From Clostridium aminobutyricum (lineage in GTDB: Bacteria; Bacillota; Clostridia; Peptostreptococcales; Anaerovoracaceae): a stretch of 64,000 nucleotides of DNA. Below the pieces are notes generated by a model. It had not been told where the DNA came from and did no database searches. It saw only the letters and a program-made list of their open reading frames with translations. A program made the position numbers and the translations under genes. Numbering within the stretch: position 1 is the stretch's first letter; every line of letters starts with the position of its first letter. The stretch spans positions 992,001-1,056,000 of the forward strand of contig NZ_JAFJZZ010000001.1 of assembly GCF_017255415.1 (NCBI RefSeq), given 5' to 3'. Shown in pieces: positions 27,338-36,005 of this stretch.

Positions 27338-28324
27338 CTAGTAACCTTCTTCCGGCTCCGGATTGTCCCTATAATATTTTTCATACGCATTGATGATCTT
27401 TTTAACCAATTCGTGTCGTACTACATCCACATCCTTTAAATAACAAAAGTCAATATCTTTTACCCCATTAAGTACTTTTATAGCATCCACCAAGCCGGAT
27501 CGTTTTCCTCTTGGCAGGTCAATCTGTGTAATGTCACCGGTGATAACCGCCTTTGAGCCAAATCCCAGTCTCGTCAAAAACATCTTCATTTGTTCTCTGG
27601 TTGTATTTTGCGCTTCATCCAATATGATGAAGGAATTGTCTAAGGTTCTTCCTCTCATATAGGCCAAAGGAACCACCTCGATGACTTCTTTTTCTTTTAA
27701 TCGAAGAGCTGCTTCTCTGCCTAAAATATCATAAAGTGCATCGTACAGTGGTCTCAGGTATGGATCCACCTTTTCCTGCAAGTCTCCCGGTAAAAAGCCG
27801 AGCCGCTCTCCCGCTTCTACCGCAGGTCTTGCCAAAATAATTTTTTGCACTTCTTTATTTTTAAATGAATTGATTGCCATCGCTACCGCGATATAGGTTT
27901 TACCGGTTCCGGCGGGCCCGACTCCGAACACAATATCCTTTTCACGAATACTGCGAACATAGTCCTTCTGTCCAAGTGTTTTAGGCTTCAGCGGTTTTCC
28001 CTTATGCGTAAAGCAGATGATGTCCTTATTGATCTTACTTTCTTTATAGGACATTCCATTTTCACATAAGTTAATGACATAATTGATTTTCTGTGAATCA
28101 AGCTTCTCCTGTGAGCTAATGATAGACATTAATTCAGCCAATACTTTCTGAGCCTCAAGGGATTTTTCGCCTTTTAATATCAGCTCATTATCCCTTTGTA
28201 TAATCGTAATACCAAAATGTTCCTCGATGATTTTTAAATTAGAATCCAAACTTCCAAAAAGCTCGCCCCTGTCAATCGTTTCATCAATTTGCATCTTTAA
28301 TTCTTCACTCTGTTTGATTTCCAA
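27338..28324 (-). CDS. phoH: PhoH-like ATPase
   Basis: About 328 residues: N-terminal KH-like part, then a P-loop domain with GPAGTGKT and the Walker B stretch IILDEAQNT, and GDITQIDLP. PhoH proteins (YbeZ in E. coli) are ATPases that work with YbeY on RNA. I place the start at a TTG (28324) because AGGAG lies seven bases before it; the TTG two codons earlier would be too close. The start lies inside the end of yqfD. Confidence 0.9.
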   Translation of the reverse strand: MEIKQSEELKMQIDETIDRGELFGSLDSNLKIIEEHFGITIIQRDNELILKGEKSLEAQKVLAELMSIISSQEKLDSQKINYVINLCENGMSYKESKINKDIICFTHKGKPLKPKTLGQKDYVRSIREKDIVFGVGPAGTGKTYIAVAMAINSFKNKEVQKIILARPAVEAGERLGFLPGDLQEKVDPYLRPLYDALYDILGREAALRLKEKEVIEVVPLAYMRGRTLDNSFIILDEAQNTTREQMKMFLTRLGFGSKAVITGDITQIDLPRGKRSGLVDAIKVLNGVKDIDFCYLKDVDVVRHELVKKIINAYEKYYRDNPEPEEGY

Positions 28325-29519
28325 AAACAATCTCCTGTTCTATCCCTATTTCTTGTAATGACTCAATCATTACTGATACTTCTATTATATTTTTTTCCTT
28401 TGTAAAATACAAACTTTTATTTAATATTTGTGCATTTTCTGGTAGTTTTTCTTTTATTTCTTTGCGCACCAGCTTATTGACTTCTTTTTCGATTTCCTCT
28501 TTTGTCCTTTCTCTGGAAGAAAGTGTAACTTCTGATACCTTTGACAGAGAAATTTGGATTGGGAACGGCCTGAGTGTGTTAATAGATTTTATCTGCTTTA
28601 CCTCGGAAACTTCATAAGGATTATAAATTTCCAAGGTATTCATAGCTTTCTTCCCAACCTGCAATTCTATACCATAAAATGCTTTTCCAGTGTGTGTTTT
28701 CATGATTTCGACAGGGCTTTGATTAAATACAAACCGATACGGGACCCGCGCCACAACTTTTCCTTCTGCATGCACAAGCCGCTCCGTAAGTGCACTTTCC
28801 GGCTGACCGTATGCGGTGGATTTAATCGGGACTAATCCGGATATCACAATATCTCCAACATTGACATAATGGCCCGTATCTAAGATACGAATGCCTTCTA
28901 TCGGTATGATATTATAAATATAGCCTTCTTTATTTGCAATAATATTACACGGTTTAGACTTATCAACAAATGTTGGATTAATCGTCCCTTCCGAAATCTG
29001 CACGACAGCCATACTGCCTTTCTGTCTTATTCCTACCCAAGAGACATTTCCAAGCTTATCATAGAGCTCCAACCTCACTTTATCCAAATCTAAATTTTTA
29101 CTGCATCCTTCTACCATCCCCGCTTCTTTAAGGGCCTGACGCACTTCTCTTTCGGTAAACGCTTCATATCCTTCTACTCTAATTTCCGATATAAACAACG
29201 TCTGAAAATAGATGATTGCTAAAAATAAAATGAAGCCGCATATCCTCGCTTTATTACTTAACATAGCCGACAAAATGGGGATATATCCGCTTTCCTTCAG
29301 TACTGTGATCCTATACTTATTTTTTGTTATACCTTTTATCCTTGCAAAATCATCGCCTTTTACTTTTAATGTTAATTCAATATTATTATGTACTTTTACA
29401 TTTTTCAAACAGATATTTTTCTTTATACATTCTGTAAGAAGCTCTTGCTGTTTAAAACCTTCAACCTTTATCAGCAGGTAATGCTCCAAAAAACTCGATT
29501 GATTTGATTTCACCCACAA
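28305..29519 (-). CDS. yqfD: Sporulation protein YqfD
   Basis: 404 residues: cytoplasmic N-terminus, a membrane helix near 90-107 (ICGFILFLAIIYFQTLF) and a large outer domain beginning with a POTRA-like segment (ISEIRVEGYEAFTEREVRQAL). YqfD is needed at an intermediate stage of sporulation in Bacillus. TTG start with AGGA six bases before it; the first 59 bases overlap yqfC. Confidence 0.85.
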   Translation of the reverse strand: MWVKSNQSSFLEHYLLIKVEGFKQQELLTECIKKNICLKNVKVHNNIELTLKVKGDDFARIKGITKNKYRITVLKESGYIPILSAMLSNKARICGFILFLAIIYFQTLFISEIRVEGYEAFTEREVRQALKEAGMVEGCSKNLDLDKVRLELYDKLGNVSWVGIRQKGSMAVVQISEGTINPTFVDKSKPCNIIANKEGYIYNIIPIEGIRILDTGHYVNVGDIVISGLVPIKSTAYGQPESALTERLVHAEGKVVARVPYRFVFNQSPVEIMKTHTGKAFYGIELQVGKKAMNTLEIYNPYEVSEVKQIKSINTLRPFPIQISLSKVSEVTLSSRERTKEEIEKEVNKLVRKEIKEKLPENAQILNKSLYFTKEKNIIEVSVMIESLQEIGIEQEIVFGNQTE

Positions 29520-29724
29520 TCAGCATCCTTTCATCTTCAATCCTATTTATAGTAAGACCTTCCCCATTTAAAGCCGTAAACCGCTGTCCGTTATCGATGA
29601 TAATGGTTTTTTCCGATACCATCACAATTCGCTTCACATTATCTAGGATACCCGTTTTTCCGCTAACTAGAACTCTTGGCAGGTTTAGGCTGAAATCATA
29701 TATTAATTCATTCTTAATATCCAT
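29461..29724 (-). CDS. yqfC: Sporulation protein YqfC
   Basis: About 87 residues from the ATG at 29724, preceded by GGAGGG; an ATG four codons earlier coincides with the ribosome binding site and is rejected. The short beta-rich sequence (LPRVLVSGKTGILDNVKRIVMVSEKTI...) fits YqfC, partner of YqfD. It heads the yqfC-yqfD-phoH-ybeY-cdd-era-recO chain. Confidence 0.88.
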   Translation of the reverse strand: MDIKNELIYDFSLNLPRVLVSGKTGILDNVKRIVMVSEKTIIIDNGQRFTALNGEGLTINRIEDERMLIVGEIKSIEFFGALPADKG

Positions 29725-29781
29725 ATTCCCTCCCATTTATTGCTTTGGGGTCTATCATAACAATGTATTATAAAAGCATAA

Positions 29782-29809
29782 AAAAAATGACCGGATTCGG
29801 TCATTTTTT
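29782..29809. terminator. Terminator between cysK and yqfC, symmetric
   Basis: A 12-bp stem AAAAAATGACCG/CGGTCATTTTTT with a four-base loop and a T-run on both strands. It ends the metY-cysK transcript. Confidence 0.8.
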
Positions 29810-29845
29810 ATCATATAGAAAATATCGCTTTATTAATGAATACGA

Positions 29846-30778
29846 TTAGTCAATAAAATTTGGAGTGGATAAATACCGTTCTCCTGTATCAGGAAGAATA
29901 ACAACGATTCTTTTCCCTTGATTTTCAGCCTTCTTCGCAACTTCTGTAGCTGCCCACAAAGCGGCTCCGGAGGAGATGCCTACCAGCAAACCTTCTTCCC
30001 TTGCAACAGCTCTGGCTGTATCAAAGGCATCTTCGTTCTGTACCTGTATAATTTCATCATACAACTTTGTATTGAGTACGTCCGGAATAAATCCTGCACC
30101 AATCCCTTGAATTTTGTGAGGTCCAGGCTGCCCGCCGGATAAAACCGGTGAACTTGCCGGTTCTACTGCAATGACCTTCAGGTCTGGATTCTGAGATTTC
30201 AAATATTCTCCGGTACCGGTCAACGTTCCGCCTGTGCCGACTGCAGATATAAGGATATCCACTTTTCCTTCTGTATCTTCCCAAATCTCCACTCCTGTCG
30301 TTTTTCTATGGATTTCAGGATTGGCAGGATTGATAAACTGCCCCGGAATAAAACTGTCCGGTATTTCCTTTGCCAGTTCTTCCGCCTTTTCAATCGCACC
30401 CTTCATGCCTTTTGTGCCATCCGTTAAAACAATTTCAGCTCCGTAAGCCTTCAGCAAATTCCTGCGTTCAATACTCATTGTATCCGGCATCGTTAAAATA
30501 GCCCGATAACCTCTTGCAGAGGCCACAGAGGCAAGCCCTATCCCTGTATTTCCACTGGTAGGCTCAATAATTACACTTCCTGCTTTTAAAATACCTCTCT
30601 CTTCGGCATCCTGAATCATAGAAAGCGCCACTCGGTCTTTTACGCTTCCTGCAGGATTAAAGTATTCAAGCTTTGCAACAATTTCAGCTTTGAGTCCTCT
30701 TTTGCCATTATAGTTTTTCAACACTAAAAGCGGTGTATTGCCAATTAACTCTGTCACACTATTATAAATCTTTGCCAT
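29846..30778 (-). CDS. cysK: Cysteine synthase A (O-acetylserine sulfhydrylase)
   Basis: 310 residues, fold-type II PLP enzyme: Lys47 in NPAGSVKDR binds [13 protein letters not shown] grips substrate, and the [14 protein letters not shown] loop binds the phosphate. It makes cysteine from O-acetylserine and sulfide. GGAGGG precedes the ATG. It follows metY by about 60 bases, which also hold a possible second promoter, so it may be made both with metY and alone. Confidence 0.93.
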   Translation of the reverse strand: MAKIYNSVTELIGNTPLLVLKNYNGKRGLKAEIVAKLEYFNPAGSVKDRVALSMIQDAEERGILKAGSVIIEPTSGNTGIGLASVASARGYRAILTMPDTMSIERRNLLKAYGAEIVLTDGTKGMKGAIEKAEELAKEIPDSFIPGQFINPANPEIHRKTTGVEIWEDTEGKVDILISAVGTGGTLTGTGEYLKSQNPDLKVIAVEPASSPVLSGGQPGPHKIQGIGAGFIPDVLNTKLYDEIIQVQNEDAFDTARAVAREEGLLVGISSGAALWAATEVAKKAENQGKRIVVILPDTGERYLSTPNFID

Positions 30779-30807
30779 ATTATCCCTCCAATTAATACTA
30801 TATGACT

Positions 30808-30836
30808 ATAATATATTCTTTATGAAGGTTTGTAAA
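30808..30836 (-). promoter_or_regulatory. Possible internal promoter for cysK
   Basis: TTTACA (30831-30836) and TATTAT (30808-30813) are separated by 17 bases on the minus strand, about 30 bases before the cysK ATG. A weak AAGGTTT/AAACCTT hairpin overlaps the -35 region. Unverified. Confidence 0.4.
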
Positions 30837-30839
30837 CCT

Positions 30840-32123
30840 TTATGCGCCAAACGCCTGTTCCAAATCTTCAATAATATCATCAATATGCTCTGTTCCAATG
30901 GACAGTCTAATCGTATTTGGCTTGATGCCCTGTTCCTTTAGCTCCTCCTCATTTAGCTGTGAATGAGTAGTGCTAGCCGGATGGATAACAAGAGACTTCA
31001 CATCTGCAACATTGGCAAGCAAGGAGAAAATCTTTAGATTGTCAATAAATTTCTTTGCTTCCTCTGCTCCGCCCTTGATTTCAAAAGTAAAGATAGATCC
31101 TGCTCCTTTTGAAAAATACCTCTTATACAAATCATGGTATTTATTGTTTTCCAAAGCTGGGTGGTTTACATTCTCTACTTGCGGATGCTTGCTTAAATAG
31201 TCTACTACTTTCAGTGCATTTTCCACATGTCTTTCCACTCGTAAGGATAATGTTTCAAGACCCTGTAGGAATAAGAACGCATGCAATGGTGCTAACGTTG
31301 CACCGGTATCTCTAAGCAAAGTTGCTCTGATTTTCGTTACAAACGCTGCCGCACCAACCGCCTTTGTAAAGCTTATGCCGTGGTAGCTAGGGTTCGGATC
31401 AACCAAGGATGCAAACTTACCGCTCGCTTCCCAATCAAACTTGCCGCTGTCGACGATAACGCCTCCGATTGCTGTTCCATGTCCGCCAATGAATTTAGTA
31501 GCGGAGTGAACGACGATATCTGCACCATATTCGATTGGTCTTAATAGATATGGAGTCGCAAATGTACTGTCCACTACAAGCGGAATCTTGTGTTCATGGG
31601 CAATCTTCGCAACCGCTTCAATATCAATCAAGCTTGAATTTGGATTTCCCAATGTTTCAATAAAGATTGCTTTTGTGTTTTCCTGAATGGCTTTTTCAAA
31701 GCTGCCTTCTTCATCGGGATCTATGAAAGTGGTTGTAATGCCATACTGCGGAAGCGTATGAGCCAGCAAATTATATGTGCCTCCATAAATAGTTTTTGCG
31801 GATACAATATGGTCTCCTGCCTGTGCAAGGTTTTGAATCGTGTAAGTAACAGCTGCCGCACCGGAAGCTACTGCCAATGCAGCCACGCCGCCTTCTAATG
31901 CTGCAATTCTTCTTTCAAAAATATCCTGTGTTGGATTTGTCAATCTTCCGTAAATATTGCCTGCATCTGCAAGTCCAAATCTTGCTGCTGCATGATCGCT
32001 GTTTCTAAATACATAGGAAGTGGTCTGATAAATAGGTACCGCTCTTGCATCGGTTACCGGATCCGGCGTTTCTTGTCCAACGTGCAGCTGTAATGTCTCA
32101 AATCTATAATTTCTATCACTCAT
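30840..32123 (-). CDS. metY: O-acetylhomoserine aminocarboxypropyltransferase (sulfhydrylase)
   Basis: 427 residues, the length of MetY rather than the shorter cystathionine synthases. PLP Lys in HSATKFIGGHG; GRLTNPTQDIFERRIAALEGG near the N-terminus and TTHSQLNEEELKEQGI near the C-terminus are typical of the family. It forms homocysteine from O-acetylhomoserine and sulfide. The 200-base leader carries a cysteine-ending small ORF and a promoter inside an inverted repeat, pointing to control by cysteine or sulfur state. Confidence 0.93.
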   Translation of the reverse strand: MSDRNYRFETLQLHVGQETPDPVTDARAVPIYQTTSYVFRNSDHAAARFGLADAGNIYGRLTNPTQDIFERRIAALEGGVAALAVASGAAAVTYTIQNLAQAGDHIVSAKTIYGGTYNLLAHTLPQYGITTTFIDPDEEGSFEKAIQENTKAIFIETLGNPNSSLIDIEAVAKIAHEHKIPLVVDSTFATPYLLRPIEYGADIVVHSATKFIGGHGTAIGGVIVDSGKFDWEASGKFASLVDPNPSYHGISFTKAVGAAAFVTKIRATLLRDTGATLAPLHAFLFLQGLETLSLRVERHVENALKVVDYLSKHPQVENVNHPALENNKYHDLYKRYFSKGAGSIFTFEIKGGAEEAKKFIDNLKIFSLLANVADVKSLVIHPASTTHSQLNEEELKEQGIKPNTIRLSIGTEHIDDIIEDLEQAFGA

Positions 32124-32221
32124 TTTATTACCTCATTCTTTCATTAATATCTCTCAAAAATCTATTTTTATTAATTTATAATATTACTCTGTAAGTTCAT
32201 CGCTATCGAAGGAAAAGATGT

Positions 32222-32296
32222 TCAACAATTGCAACACAAAGGTTGCATTCGGCCATTTCTGAAATTTCTTCTTAACATTTTAAATATAATGTTCAT
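32222..32296 (-). CDS. 24-residue leader peptide ending Cys-Cys-Asn-Cys
   Basis: In the transcribed leader of metY, AAAGGAGG stands five to six bases before an ATG (32296) opening a 24-codon frame. The product is basic in the middle and ends MQPLCCNC followed by TGA at 32222. Three of the last four sense codons are for cysteine. The Cys codons overlap a hairpin TGCAAC/GTTGCA (32230-32247). Cysteine-ending leader peptides in front of sulfur genes are known from Actinobacteria and act by ribosome stalling when Cys-tRNA is low. I infer the same here. No clear downstream terminator was found, so the read-out may be translational or by RNA stability. Confidence 0.7.
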   Translation of the reverse strand: MNIIFKMLRRNFRNGRMQPLCCNC

Positions 32297-32346
32297 TTTT
32301 TCCTCCTTTTGCTTTACCTGTTTTCATATATTTTTAGTATGAATTG

Positions 32347-32385
32347 AGTATAAATGTTATTCCCTACTTTGTCAATAGGGAATAA
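32347..32385 (-). promoter_or_regulatory. metY promoter inside a 10-bp inverted-repeat operator
   Basis: TTGACA (32370-32375) and TATACT (32347-32352) are 17 bases apart on the minus strand, a near-ideal promoter. The -35 is enclosed by TTATTCCCTA (32357-32366) and its exact complement (32376-32385), a 29-base palindrome. It resembles Rrf2-family (CymR/IscR) sites with TTCC...GGAA arms; an Rrf2 regulator gene ends 36 bases upstream. Bound regulator would cover the promoter, so repression is likely. Confidence 0.75.
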
Positions 32386-32420
32386 GGGTTTTTTTACTAT
32401 TTTTTGTTATTTCTTATGGT

Positions 32421-32858
32421 CTAGATCGTATAGTCCCATTTACGCTTTTCCGTATGTTTATCCACTAAATCCTGTAAGGTAAATTGATTAATATAGTCGT
32501 CAATCACTTCATATAAGCCTTCCCAAAATGAAATCGTAGCACACTCGTTATAGCGTTCGCATTGATTTTTCGTATCCTGCAAACAAGATATCGGTGCAAA
32601 AGAACCTTCCATTATTCTTAAAATGTCTCCGATGATATATTCTTTAGGAGCCTTTGACAGTTTGTATCCTCCTTGGGGTCCTCTGACGCTGTTTAAATAT
32701 CCTGCTTTTCCCAATTGGTTTACAATCTGCTCCAGATATTTGACAGAGATATTTTGACGTTCCGAAATCTCTTTCAGCGGAATATACTCCCCGGTGTTAT
32801 GTTCTGCCAAATCTATCAGTAATCTTAAGGAATATCTTCCTTTGGTAGAAACTTTCAT
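32421..32858 (-). CDS. Rrf2/IscR-family transcriptional regulator
   Basis: 145 residues from the ATG at 32858, with GGAAGG eight bases upstream; the in-frame GTG three codons earlier is too close to that site. Winged-helix domain (ISVKYLEQIVNQLGKAGYLNSVRGPQGGY) and three cysteines, Cys92, Cys100 and Cys106, close to the Cys92/98/104 cluster ligands of IscR. CymR, the sulfur regulator of this family, lacks these. It sits between metY and yqeY with likely operators at both its own promoter and that of metY, so it probably represses sulfur assimilation in response to an Fe-S cluster or cysteine signal. No iscS or iscU is present here. Confidence 0.85.
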   Translation of the reverse strand: MKVSTKGRYSLRLLIDLAEHNTGEYIPLKEISERQNISVKYLEQIVNQLGKAGYLNSVRGPQGGYKLSKAPKEYIIGDILRIMEGSFAPISCLQDTKNQCERYNECATISFWEGLYEVIDDYINQFTLQDLVDKHTEKRKWDYTI

Positions 32859-32873
32859 CGCTTGCACCTTCCT

Positions 32874-32918
32874 TTATGTTATATGAACGAATATAACATA
32901 ACATTAATAGGAAATCAA
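32874..32918 (-). promoter_or_regulatory. Promoter of the rrf2 gene overlapped by an 11-bp inverted repeat
   Basis: TTGATT (32913-32918) and TATATT (32890-32895) are 17 bases apart on the minus strand. A perfect repeat TTATGTTATAT-N6-ATATAACATAA (32874-32901) covers the -10 and start point. This arrangement suggests autoregulation, although the sequence differs from the metY operator. Confidence 0.6.
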
Positions 32919-32999
32919 ATTTATATTCACTCCAAGTAAAAACCTCCCGCATGCTATCCATTCATCTTTTTAAGTTCATTTTGATAGATAAAAAGAAAA

Positions 33000-33024
33000 A
33001 ACAACCCGATTTTATCGGGTTGTT
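33000..33024 (-). terminator. Terminator after yqeY
   Basis: A 10-bp stem AACAACCCGA/TCGGGTTGTT followed on the minus strand by TTTTTC. It ends the rpsU-yqeY transcript before the rrf2 promoter. Confidence 0.8.
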
Positions 33025-33040
33025 AAATTACATTCATAGA

Positions 33041-33487
33041 TTATGCTAGAAATTCTTCAATTGTCTTTTTAACTATTGCACCATCTGCAACACCTTTCAC
33101 TTTCGGCATCACTGCACCCATGAGCTTGCCCATGTTTTGCTTCCCGCCTTCTAATCCAAGTTCAGCAGCAGTGGCCTTCACTATGTCCAAAATTTCTTCC
33201 GGAGTGAGCTGTTTTGGTAAATAGGACATCAAAATTTCTATTTCTTTGTTGTAGGATTCCAGTAAATCCGTTCTACCGGCTTTCTCAAAATCAGCGAGGG
33301 CGTCTTTTCTCATTTTTACTTGTTTTATTAAAATAGCCAAAACACCTTCATCGTCAAGTTCGACTCTATTATCTACTTCAGATTGCTTAATAGCAGCACG
33401 AACAAAGTTTACCGTATTTTTTCTGACTTCATCTCTTGCCTTCATAGCTTCTTTGAAGTCATTTGTTAATCTTTCCTTTAAGGTCAA
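33041..33487 (-). CDS. yqeY: GatB/YqeY domain protein
   Basis: About 148 residues of the stand-alone YqeY family (MKARDEVRKNTVNFVRAAIKQ, SYLPKQLTPEE, MGKLMGAVMPKVKGVADG), related to the tail domain of GatB that recognises tRNA. Function is unproven. A TTG at 33487 has AGAGG eight bases upstream and starts the protein where relatives do; a GTG three codons earlier is less likely. It follows rpsU, a conserved pairing. Confidence 0.88.
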   Translation of the reverse strand: MTLKERLTNDFKEAMKARDEVRKNTVNFVRAAIKQSEVDNRVELDDEGVLAILIKQVKMRKDALADFEKAGRTDLLESYNKEIEILMSYLPKQLTPEEILDIVKATAAELGLEGGKQNMGKLMGAVMPKVKGVADGAIVKKTIEEFLA

Positions 33488-33525
33488 TGATAACACCTCT
33501 AATCTATCTCTACAGAAAGGGCTAA

Positions 33526-33705
33526 TTAAAACTTCTTAGCCTTTTTTCTTGCAGCTTCAGACTTCTTCTTTCTCTTTACGCTTGGCTTTTCGTAATGTTC
33601 TCTTTTTCTTAATTCTGACATTACTCCGTCTCTTGCGCAAGAACGCTTAAATCTTTTAAGAGCGCTCTCTAAACTTTCGTTTTCTCTTACAACTACCTGT
33701 GCCAT
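33526..33705 (-). CDS. rpsU: 30S ribosomal protein S21
   Basis: A 59-codon gene reading leftwards from an ATG at 33705. The product starts [20 protein letters not shown] and ends in a long Lys/Arg-rich tail ([16 protein letters not shown]), the full-length S21 of Firmicutes. S21 binds the 30S platform near the anti-Shine-Dalgarno region. It is followed by yqeY after about 40 bases, and a GGAGGTG site precedes the ATG. Confidence 0.95.
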   Translation of the reverse strand: MAQVVVRENESLESALKRFKRSCARDGVMSELRKREHYEKPSVKRKKKSEAARKKAKKF

Positions 33706-33867
33706 GTATCCAATTCACCTCCTGACCTATTATGAACTAACGAAACGCTGGTCCAAACGGTTTTGCCTACAACGTAAGTATTATACTATCAATTTGTCTA
33801 TTAGGCAAGAATTTTTTGTCCTCAAAATCCTTTTTATTTCAAATTAATGGAACAATGGCCGTTTCAA

Positions 33868-34209
33868 TCAGCCTGGAGGCCATGTCATCTTTCGCTTCCC
33901 CAGCAAATGGAAGTGAATATGCTTTACGGTTTGGAATCCGTCTTCTCCGCAATTGTTTACCAATCTATATCCGTTCTCAAGTTCCAGTTGTTTGGCAATG
34001 TCCTTTACTTTAATCATAATATATCCTAGTAATTCCTGATCTTCAGCAGTCACGTCGTCCAAGGATGCAATGTGTTTTTTAGGAACAATCAGCACATGCA
34101 CAGGAGCTTGCGGTTCCAAATCGTGGAAACAAATAATCTTATCATCTTCATAGACAAGCTTTGACGGAATTTCTTTATTTGCAATCATACAAAAAATACA
34201 GTCTGCCAT
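33868..34209 (-). CDS. HIT-family purine nucleoside phosphoramidase, HinT-like
   Basis: 113 residues with the histidine triad HIHFH and the C-terminal MTWPPG of the Hint branch; CIFCMI at the N-terminus is the usual start of this family. It hydrolyses AMP-lysine and related nucleoside phosphoramidates. AAAGGAG precedes the ATG. The family's usual LGGR before the tail is LGKR here. Confidence 0.93.
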   Translation of the reverse strand: MADCIFCMIANKEIPSKLVYEDDKIICFHDLEPQAPVHVLIVPKKHIASLDDVTAEDQELLGYIMIKVKDIAKQLELENGYRLVNNCGEDGFQTVKHIHFHLLGKRKMTWPPG

Positions 34210-34346
34210 ATTTTTCTCCTTTTCTTTCGTTTAATGATTTTCTCTTCCATTTATTTTGTCTGGTTTTAAAAAATCTTATCCGTATCTTAATCTCTTGCAT
34301 TCATTATATTATTATAATCTTATTCTTAGTGGATTTCAAGTTACCT

Positions 34347-35786
34347 TCAAATTATTTTACATAAAATACCATCTAGATATAATTTTTCTACCTTCACCTG
34401 AACAAATTTATTTAAAAATTCTTCCCTGTTTAGAATGTCTTGCTCGTCTTTGATATAGGCCTTCATATAGTTTTCCGTATAACCGGTAAAGCATCCTCTA
34501 TCCTGCAGATATTCTTCTACTAAAACTGTTTTTTCGCTGCCAATATTCAATTGAAAAAACGAATCAGCACTTTGCTTTCCGGCTTGGATCAATTCATCAC
34601 TTCTTCGGTTTTTTACTTCCGGTGCAACATGTCCTTTCATATCCGCCGCTTTGGTACCTTGCCGCTTGGAATATTTAAAAACATGCACCTTACAAAATCC
34701 AACCTTGTCCACGATGTCAAGACTATCTCGGAAATCTTCTTCACTTTCTCCCGGAAAGCCTACAATAATATCGGTCGTAATTCCATAATACGGATTAAAC
34801 TTCCGTAAAGTATTCACAATGTCCAAATACTCCGCCCGATTGTATCTTCGATTCATTGCTTTCAGTATATTATCACTTCCGCTTTGAATAGAAAGATGCA
34901 AATGCGGGCAAAGCCGTTTATATTGAAGTAGGCTCTGAACATATGCTGCATTGATAACGGTAGGCTCCAGAGAACTTAAACGGATTCTGAAATCACCTTC
35001 CATTTTTTCCAATTCATTTAATATGATTTCAATTCCGATCAATGATCTATTGTCGCTCGAATGGTTAAATTCTGCTTCCATACCGTATAACGCTGTATTG
35101 ATTCCGGTCAGGATGATCTCTTTAAATCCCTTTTCTATCAGATTTTTTGCTTCATCGATGATATCTTGAGCTGCCCGGCTTCGCACGTTTCCTCTGGCAT
35201 AAGGAATGATGCAATAAGAGCAAAATCGATTACATCCCTCTTGAATTTTGATATACGCTCTTGTGCGGGATTCCATGGAGGTAATAATGCCCGTCTCTTC
35301 ATATTCATTAATCAGTTCATAGTCCTGAATATAGCATTCGTTTTCCTTTTTCGATTCAAGGTGCTGTTCGACCAATTCTACCAGCCTGCCCTTTTGATTG
35401 GTACCCGTTACGATATTGACGCCTTCAATCTGAGACACCTCTTCCGGACTGATCTGAGCGTAACAGCCTGTAACAGCAACAATACTCGCTTCATTCATCT
35501 TCTTCATTCTTCGGATATACTGTCTTGACTTTTTATCAGCCAAGCTTGTCACCGTACATGTATTAATAATGTAGACATCTGCGAAGTCTTCTTCATTTAC
35601 GATCTCATATCCTCTATGGATAAATTTTTCTTTAATGGCTTCTGTTTCATACTGATTTACTTTACACCCTAATGTCTTGGTGGCAATACTATTTTTCCGT
35701 CCATGTGTCTTAATAAAATCAATAGCAAAACGGCTATAGGTCTCTTCTATCTCAATTCCATTGATACACTGTTTTTCCTTTGTCAA
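34347..35786 (-). CDS. mtaB: tRNA (N6-threonylcarbamoyladenosine-C2) methylthiotransferase MtaB
   Basis: About 479 residues. N-terminal MTTase domain with three cluster Cys (TLGCKVNQYE, NTCTVTS, TGCYAQ), radical SAM motif CNRFCSYCIIPYARG and a C-terminal TRAM domain. It adds a methylthio group to t6A37 in ANN-decoding tRNAs. About 35 residues precede the usual start of the family, yet the TTG at 35786 has AGGAG seven bases before it, supporting the longer form. Confidence 0.9.
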   Translation of the reverse strand: MTKEKQCINGIEIEETYSRFAIDFIKTHGRKNSIATKTLGCKVNQYETEAIKEKFIHRGYEIVNEEDFADVYIINTCTVTSLADKKSRQYIRRMKKMNEASIVAVTGCYAQISPEEVSQIEGVNIVTGTNQKGRLVELVEQHLESKKENECYIQDYELINEYEETGIITSMESRTRAYIKIQEGCNRFCSYCIIPYARGNVRSRAAQDIIDEAKNLIEKGFKEIILTGINTALYGMEAEFNHSSDNRSLIGIEIILNELEKMEGDFRIRLSSLEPTVINAAYVQSLLQYKRLCPHLHLSIQSGSDNILKAMNRRYNRAEYLDIVNTLRKFNPYYGITTDIIVGFPGESEEDFRDSLDIVDKVGFCKVHVFKYSKRQGTKAADMKGHVAPEVKNRRSDELIQAGKQSADSFFQLNIGSEKTVLVEEYLQDRGCFTGYTENYMKAYIKDEQDILNREEFLNKFVQVKVEKLYLDGILCKII

Positions 35787-35925
35787 TTCCAATCTCCTAA
35801 TTCCTTATTTTCATCTATTATAATATAAAAAAAATAGTTTTTAAACTTAATAAAAATGCAGTTATTTGTAATTTTATTTTTTGACGACTTTTTTTTACAT
35901 AAAAGGTAGTTTTTATCCATAATTC

Positions 35926-35954
35926 TTGCTCTGGATCATTCTATATGATAGAAT
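35926..35954 (+). promoter_or_regulatory. Candidate promoter of the TM2-domain gene
   Basis: TTGCTC (35926-35931) and TAGAAT (35949-35954) with a 17-base spacer, about 50 bases before the ATG. The -35 is weak; call based on spacing only. Confidence 0.4.
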
Positions 35955-36005
35955 ATTATTGTAATATTTACCAGATTATTAATTTTGTACTTATGGAGGA
36001 TTAAG

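Noticed and set aside
30057-30284. Same-strand open frame inside cysK
   Set aside because: Arg-rich out-of-frame product inside a clear cysK gene; a shadow.
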